Assembly (NCBI RefSeq): GCF_014203275.1
Contig: NZ_JACHIP010000011.1
Coordinates: forward strand, 1-64,000
Source of the DNA: Granulicella aggregans
GTDB lineage: Bacteria > Acidobacteriota > Terriglobia > Terriglobales > Acidobacteriaceae
DNA: 64,000 nucleotides
Direction: 5' to 3'
In this document: in pieces, positions 60,860 to 64,000 of the stretch
Position numbering within the stretch: the first letter of the stretch is position 1
How the letters are laid out: every line of letters begins with the position of its first letter
The notes under the pieces: generated by a model
What the model was told of the DNA's origin: nothing
The model's input: the letters and a program-made list of their open reading frames with translations, nothing else
Databases searched by the model: none
Made by a program: the position numbers and the translations under genes

Positions 60860-63800
60860 CTAGTGTTTGAGCAGATCGATTGCGCCAACGTGGCTGAGAT
60901 CGAGACTGAGTACTTCGTGGAGCAAGCTGAATGCTGAGTCGCGCTGGCCGAGGCCAAGCAGAGCTTGGGCTTTGAGAAAACGCGCAGTGATGGTCTGGCG
61001 CTGCTTCAGGTCTTCGTCGAAGAGGAGCATCGCGGGCAGGGAAGTCGCGAAGTAGTCGATGGTGGGCGTCTGCTGCTCCAGGGTCTCCGCGTAGTCGTGG
61101 ATCGTCTGAAAGAGTGAGTGAGATTCCGCCGTGCGCCCCAGTTTGGCGAGAGCCTGGGCCTTCCAGTACGTGCTCTCCGAGATGGATTGAACTTGCATCT
61201 GCTGGAAGTCACCCTGACTGTTGGCGGCACTCTGCCAGTGGGTGGAAGCTTGAGCATCCTCGCCGATGGCGCTGTAGGCAACGCCCAGCCAGTAGTCAAT
61301 CGCACTGTGGTTCATCAGGAGATGCCGGGCTTCGCTAAGCGAGTGTGGAGGATTGTTCGCGGCCTGGAAGGCTTCCAGCGCTTGGCGCGGCCTAGCTAAA
61401 GAAAGGCACTGCTGACCGATGGCGATGTTGGCGCGGACATATTGTGCGAGGGCAAGACCCTCTCCGCCCTCCCAGGGCTGGAACTGGCGCGAGAGGAGCA
61501 CGTCGAGTGCCTGACCGGGTTCGCCGAGGCTGTTGTAGAGCGATGCGATCTCGACGGTCAGATCGTCGCGCTGGCTGACGAGGCCAAGGTTCGCAATCAG
61601 AGCTGCGAGGCGCTTCTCGAGGGGTTCCCCGATGCGTTTGAGAAGCTGGTCCTGCTCGTAGAGGAGGCGGGCATCCGCTGGGGCGATCGCCCGCGCCTTC
61701 GCAAACGCCACACGAGCGCGTGCGGGATCGTGCAGGACGTTGAAGTATCCGAAGCCGAGGTTGCGCCAGGGAACGGAGTAAGTGGGATCGAGACTCGTGG
61801 AACGCTCCCATAGCTCGATGGCCTCGACATGCCGCTTGCGATCGTAGAGGAGGTTCGCGAGGAAGTAAGGCGCGCGGGCGTCGGGCGGGTTGAAGACAAG
61901 TGCGGCTTGAAGAAGAACTAGCTCTTCAAGCCGGCTGGGAAAGACATAATCGGGCGACGCGGAGACTGCCTGGCGAGCGGCTTCTGCTGATTCATCGATG
62001 CGATTGAGCTGCTGAAGAATGTCCGCGCGGATGTAGAGGAGGATAGCGGCGGTCCCGTCATTCGGAAGATCGACGAGGTTAGCGGTGATAGCCAGAGATT
62101 CTTCGAGAAGGCCGGCGCGACGCAGATCCAGGACCAGATCGATGCGCTGCTGGCCGCTCGGTGGCAGCTCTCCTATGGAGAGGTAGCGGCTGAAGATGTC
62201 GAGAGGATCGAGTGCCTGAGTCTCAGAGAGTAGGAGCGATGCTTCATCGTCGCGATGAAGCTTGCGAAGGATGATCGTCTTGAGGTCGCGAGCGTTCAGG
62301 TTGTCGGTGTCGGCCCGAAGCGAGCGCGAGATGTGGTCAAGCGCGGTAGTCCATTCGCGACGCGAGCAGTCAATCTCAGCCAGGCGATGGTAGGCGGGGC
62401 TTCGCCACGCTGCATTCCATGTGGACTTGTAGAAGGCGTCGTACGCCTCTGAGGTTCGGCCCAAGAAGAGCAAGGTGCGGCCGAGGTTGTAGTGAGGCTC
62501 GCCATCATAGGGGTTCGGATTGCGTGCCGTGCTGCGAGCGATGGAGATGCGAAGAAGCCTCTCGGCAGCTCCGAACTCACCACGACGGAGATGCCAGCGT
62601 CCCAGGGCATGGGCGGAACGGCTGTCGGAAGGATCGCGGCGCAGAGCTTCCTGCCAATAGCTCTCGGGATAGCGAGTGGGGTGCCGATACTGTTCGAGAT
62701 GAAGGCCGGTAAGAAAGAGCTCATCGAGCGTAGCGATGGCGTCGGGTAGAGCAGGCTCGGTGGCGACCTCTGGAGCATCGACGGGAACGATGCCAGAGGG
62801 AGCATAGCGGAGGAGAACATCTCCGTGCTGCTCGACGATTAGCTCGAAATCTGCGGCTTCATTGGTCGGGAACACATGATGCAAAGGTGCCCCGGGCTCG
62901 AGGTCCCCTTGCCATGTGGCGATCTGAATGCCCCCGACCCGTACACGGACGGTGCTGAATGGACGAGCGGACGTGACTTGAATGTGAACGATGAGTTCGG
63001 CGGCGCCTGCTTCGACGCGAAGGGCGGCATCAAGATTCGCATGGTCTGGAACGCCGATCTCGCGGATGGGATACCAGAACTGACTGAAGGTCTTAGTCTC
63101 GCCAGGAGCGAGAAAGGAAAAGTCAGGCTGGTTATCGGTGTAGACACCCGCCATCAACTCGACGTAAGGTCCGTTGTCATCGGTAAGGCTGCGATCCCAG
63201 GCGTAGCCGAACTCGTGATTGCCCCAGGTCCATTGCTTCTTGCCGGGAGCGATGTGGTGGTTCGCGACTGCGACAAGACCAGCGTCGAACCTGTGATCGT
63301 ATCCGCCGGAGAAGTCGCCCTTGGAACCAACGACCATGTAGCTGGTAGGAACTGGAATGTTCGCATACCAGCCGAGATCGTTGGCGGGATACGAGCCGTC
63401 CGGAACGAAGTGTGCAGGTTGGTCAGCATCGGGGACACCGTGTTCCGCGCGGGCGGCGTAGTCGATCCCATAGTACGTGCTATAGCTCAATGGATATTCA
63501 GTAAGCGCCCGCTTGGCGTGATCCGCCGCATAGCGAACATCCTTGGGAAAGAAGGACTGGTACTGCTCATGGACCCGGGTCGCGACGTTGGCCCACCAGA
63601 GGAACGTCTGCGTGTCCGCGGTACGGTTGTAGAGGCGCACGCGAACTTCGAGGCAGGCGCTGCCAGGACGAAGACGCAGACCATGCGACCCCTTCATGTG
63701 CGAGAGCGGATCGTGGTCGCTGCACCAGACTGTAACTGCGCCGTCCGGTTCGCGCTCGATGGCAATCTCGACGGGCATGAAGGTAGCGGGGCGATGATGC

Positions 63801-64000
63801 TGCGGCCAGTTGAACTCGACGCCGCCGGAGATCCATGGGCCCGCGAGACCGACCAGCGCGGGCTTGATGACATCCTGCCGATAGAAGAAGTCGTAGCCAT
63901 TCAGCTTGTCGAGACCGATATGAATACGGCCGCCAATCTCAGGGAGGATCATCAGGCGGATGAACTCGTTCTCAAGATGGACGGCTTGCCACTTGTGCGG
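60860..64000 (-). CDS. DUF5107 domain and TPR protein (runs off right edge)
   Basis: At least 1046 codons; the frame continues through the window edge (KWQAVHLENEFIRLMILPEI precedes the first internal Met at 63952). DUF5107 covers about the first 330 residues (beta-rich, galactose-mutarotase-like strands such as ILPEIGGRIHIGLDKLNGYD). Several TPRs follow (NPYDGEPHYNLGRTLLFLGR, DPTYSVPWRNLGFGYFNVLH and further). Such proteins accompany carbohydrate operons and may bind or anomerise sugars. No signal peptide is visible because the start lies outside. First known gene of the operon with the MFS and GH97 genes. Confidence 0.85.
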   Translation of the reverse strand, partial: PHKWQAVHLENEFIRLMILPEIGGRIHIGLDKLNGYDFFYRQDVIKPALVGLAGPWISGGVEFNWPQHHRPATFMPVEIAIEREPDGAVTVWCSDHDPLSHMKGSHGLRLRPGSACLEVRVRLYNRTADTQTFLWWANVATRVHEQYQSFFPKDVRYAADHAKRALTEYPLSYSTYYGIDYAARAEHGVPDADQPAHFVPDGSYPANDLGWYANIPVPTSYMVVGSKGDFSGGYDHRFDAGLVAVANHHIAPGKKQWTWGNHEFGYAWDRSLTDDNGPYVELMAGVYTDNQPDFSFLAPGETKTFSQFWYPIREIGVPDHANLDAALRVEAGAAELIVHIQVTSARPFSTVRVRVGGIQIATWQGDLEPGAPLHHVFPTNEAADFELIVEQHGDVLLRYAPSGIVPVDAPEVATEPALPDAIATLDELFLTGLHLEQYRHPTRYPESYWQEALRRDPSDSRSAHALGRWHLRRGEFGAAERLLRISIARSTARNPNPYDGEPHYNLGRTLLFLGRTSEAYDAFYKSTWNAAWRSPAYHRLAEIDCSRREWTTALDHISRSLRADTDNLNARDLKTIILRKLHRDDEASLLLSETQALDPLDIFSRYLSIGELPPSGQQRIDLVLDLRRAGLLEESLAITANLVDLPNDGTAAILLYIRADILQQLNRIDESAEAARQAVSASPDYVFPSRLEELVLLQAALVFNPPDARAPYFLANLLYDRKRHVEAIELWERSTSLDPTYSVPWRNLGFGYFNVLHDPARARVAFAKARAIAPADARLLYEQDQLLKRIGEPLEKRLAALIANLGLVSQRDDLTVEIASLYNSLGEPGQALDVLLSRQFQPWEGGEGLALAQYVRANIAIGQQCLSLARPRQALEAFQAANNPPHSLSEARHLLMNHSAIDYWLGVAYSAIGEDAQASTHWQSAANSQGDFQQMQVQSISESTYWKAQALAKLGRTAESHSLFQTIHDYAETLEQQTPTIDYFATSLPAMLLFDEDLKQRQTITARFLKAQALLGLGQRDSAFSLLHEVLSLDLSHVGAIDLLKH

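Noticed and set aside
1..64000. CRISPR arrays, tRNA and rRNA genes
   Set aside because: No regularly spaced repeats and no recognisable tRNA or rRNA sequence were found by reading; absence is not proven without a tool.

Overview
The window reads as a chromosomal segment from a member of the Acidobacteriota (class Terriglobia; the Granulicella, Terriglobus and Edaphobacter type of soil bacterium). The support is indirect but consistent. There are four secreted proteins of the VWFA-related acidobacterial type, two large MacB/FtsX-like permeases of the acidobacterial ADOP kind plus a fragment of a third, large secreted glycoside hydrolases, and DUF1569/VOC/SRPBCC stress-type operons. No rRNA, tRNA or CRISPR array was recognised.

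Layout. 0-5.5 kb: a partial DUF6880-like gene, a frameshifted serine recombinase, a VOC/DUF1569 gene pair and two TetR regulators with visible operators, with two small inverted-repeat elements between them. 5.5-10 kb: a decayed zone with a dead IS5-type element, stubs of an antiporter, a response regulator and an ISNCY transposase, and an intact diguanylate cyclase. 10-22 kb: mostly intact secreted or membrane genes (retropepsin-like protease, cupin, VWFA proteins, ADOP permease, FliB-like methylase, SEC-C/TPR protein). 22-24 kb: an HNH protein and a frameshifted IS110 element. 24-36.8 kb: hydrolase, acyltransferase, ADOP permease, VWFA proteins, a truncated molybdopterin oxidoreductase, and a head-to-head junction of two N-terminally truncated signalling genes (diguanylate cyclase and histidine kinase). 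37-46 kb: transposase remnants, an ArsR/SRPBCC/DUF1569 operon, a quinone reductase, an ISNCY element with a clear 5-bp target duplication, a hydrolase, and a YtrA-type GntR/ABC operon with its operator.

45.8-53.7 kb looks like a mobilisable island. It has a serine resolvase, a small Cys-x2-Cys protein, a P-loop kinase (frameshifted), a ribbon-helix-helix-type protein, a MOB_Q (MobA/MobL) relaxase, a secreted protein with a Gly/Cys-rich segment, and an HNH protein paralogous to the one at 22 kb, followed by IS66, ISNCY and IS3 material. A 12-bp motif, GGTCGTTTGTGA, recurs just upstream of four genes in this island and forms a near-perfect palindrome at one of them. It is the best candidate here for an undescribed regulatory or replication/transfer signal.

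53.9-64 kb is a coherent alpha-galactoside utilisation locus: secreted GH36 alpha-galactosidase, LacI-type regulator, secreted GH97 enzyme of the retaining type, sugar-porter MFS permease, and a DUF5107/TPR protein that runs off the right edge. Several genes (recombinase, VOC protein, IS110 transposase, P-loop kinase) each carry one single-base indel, mostly in short homopolymers. These may be real decay or sequencing error and should be resolved from reads.
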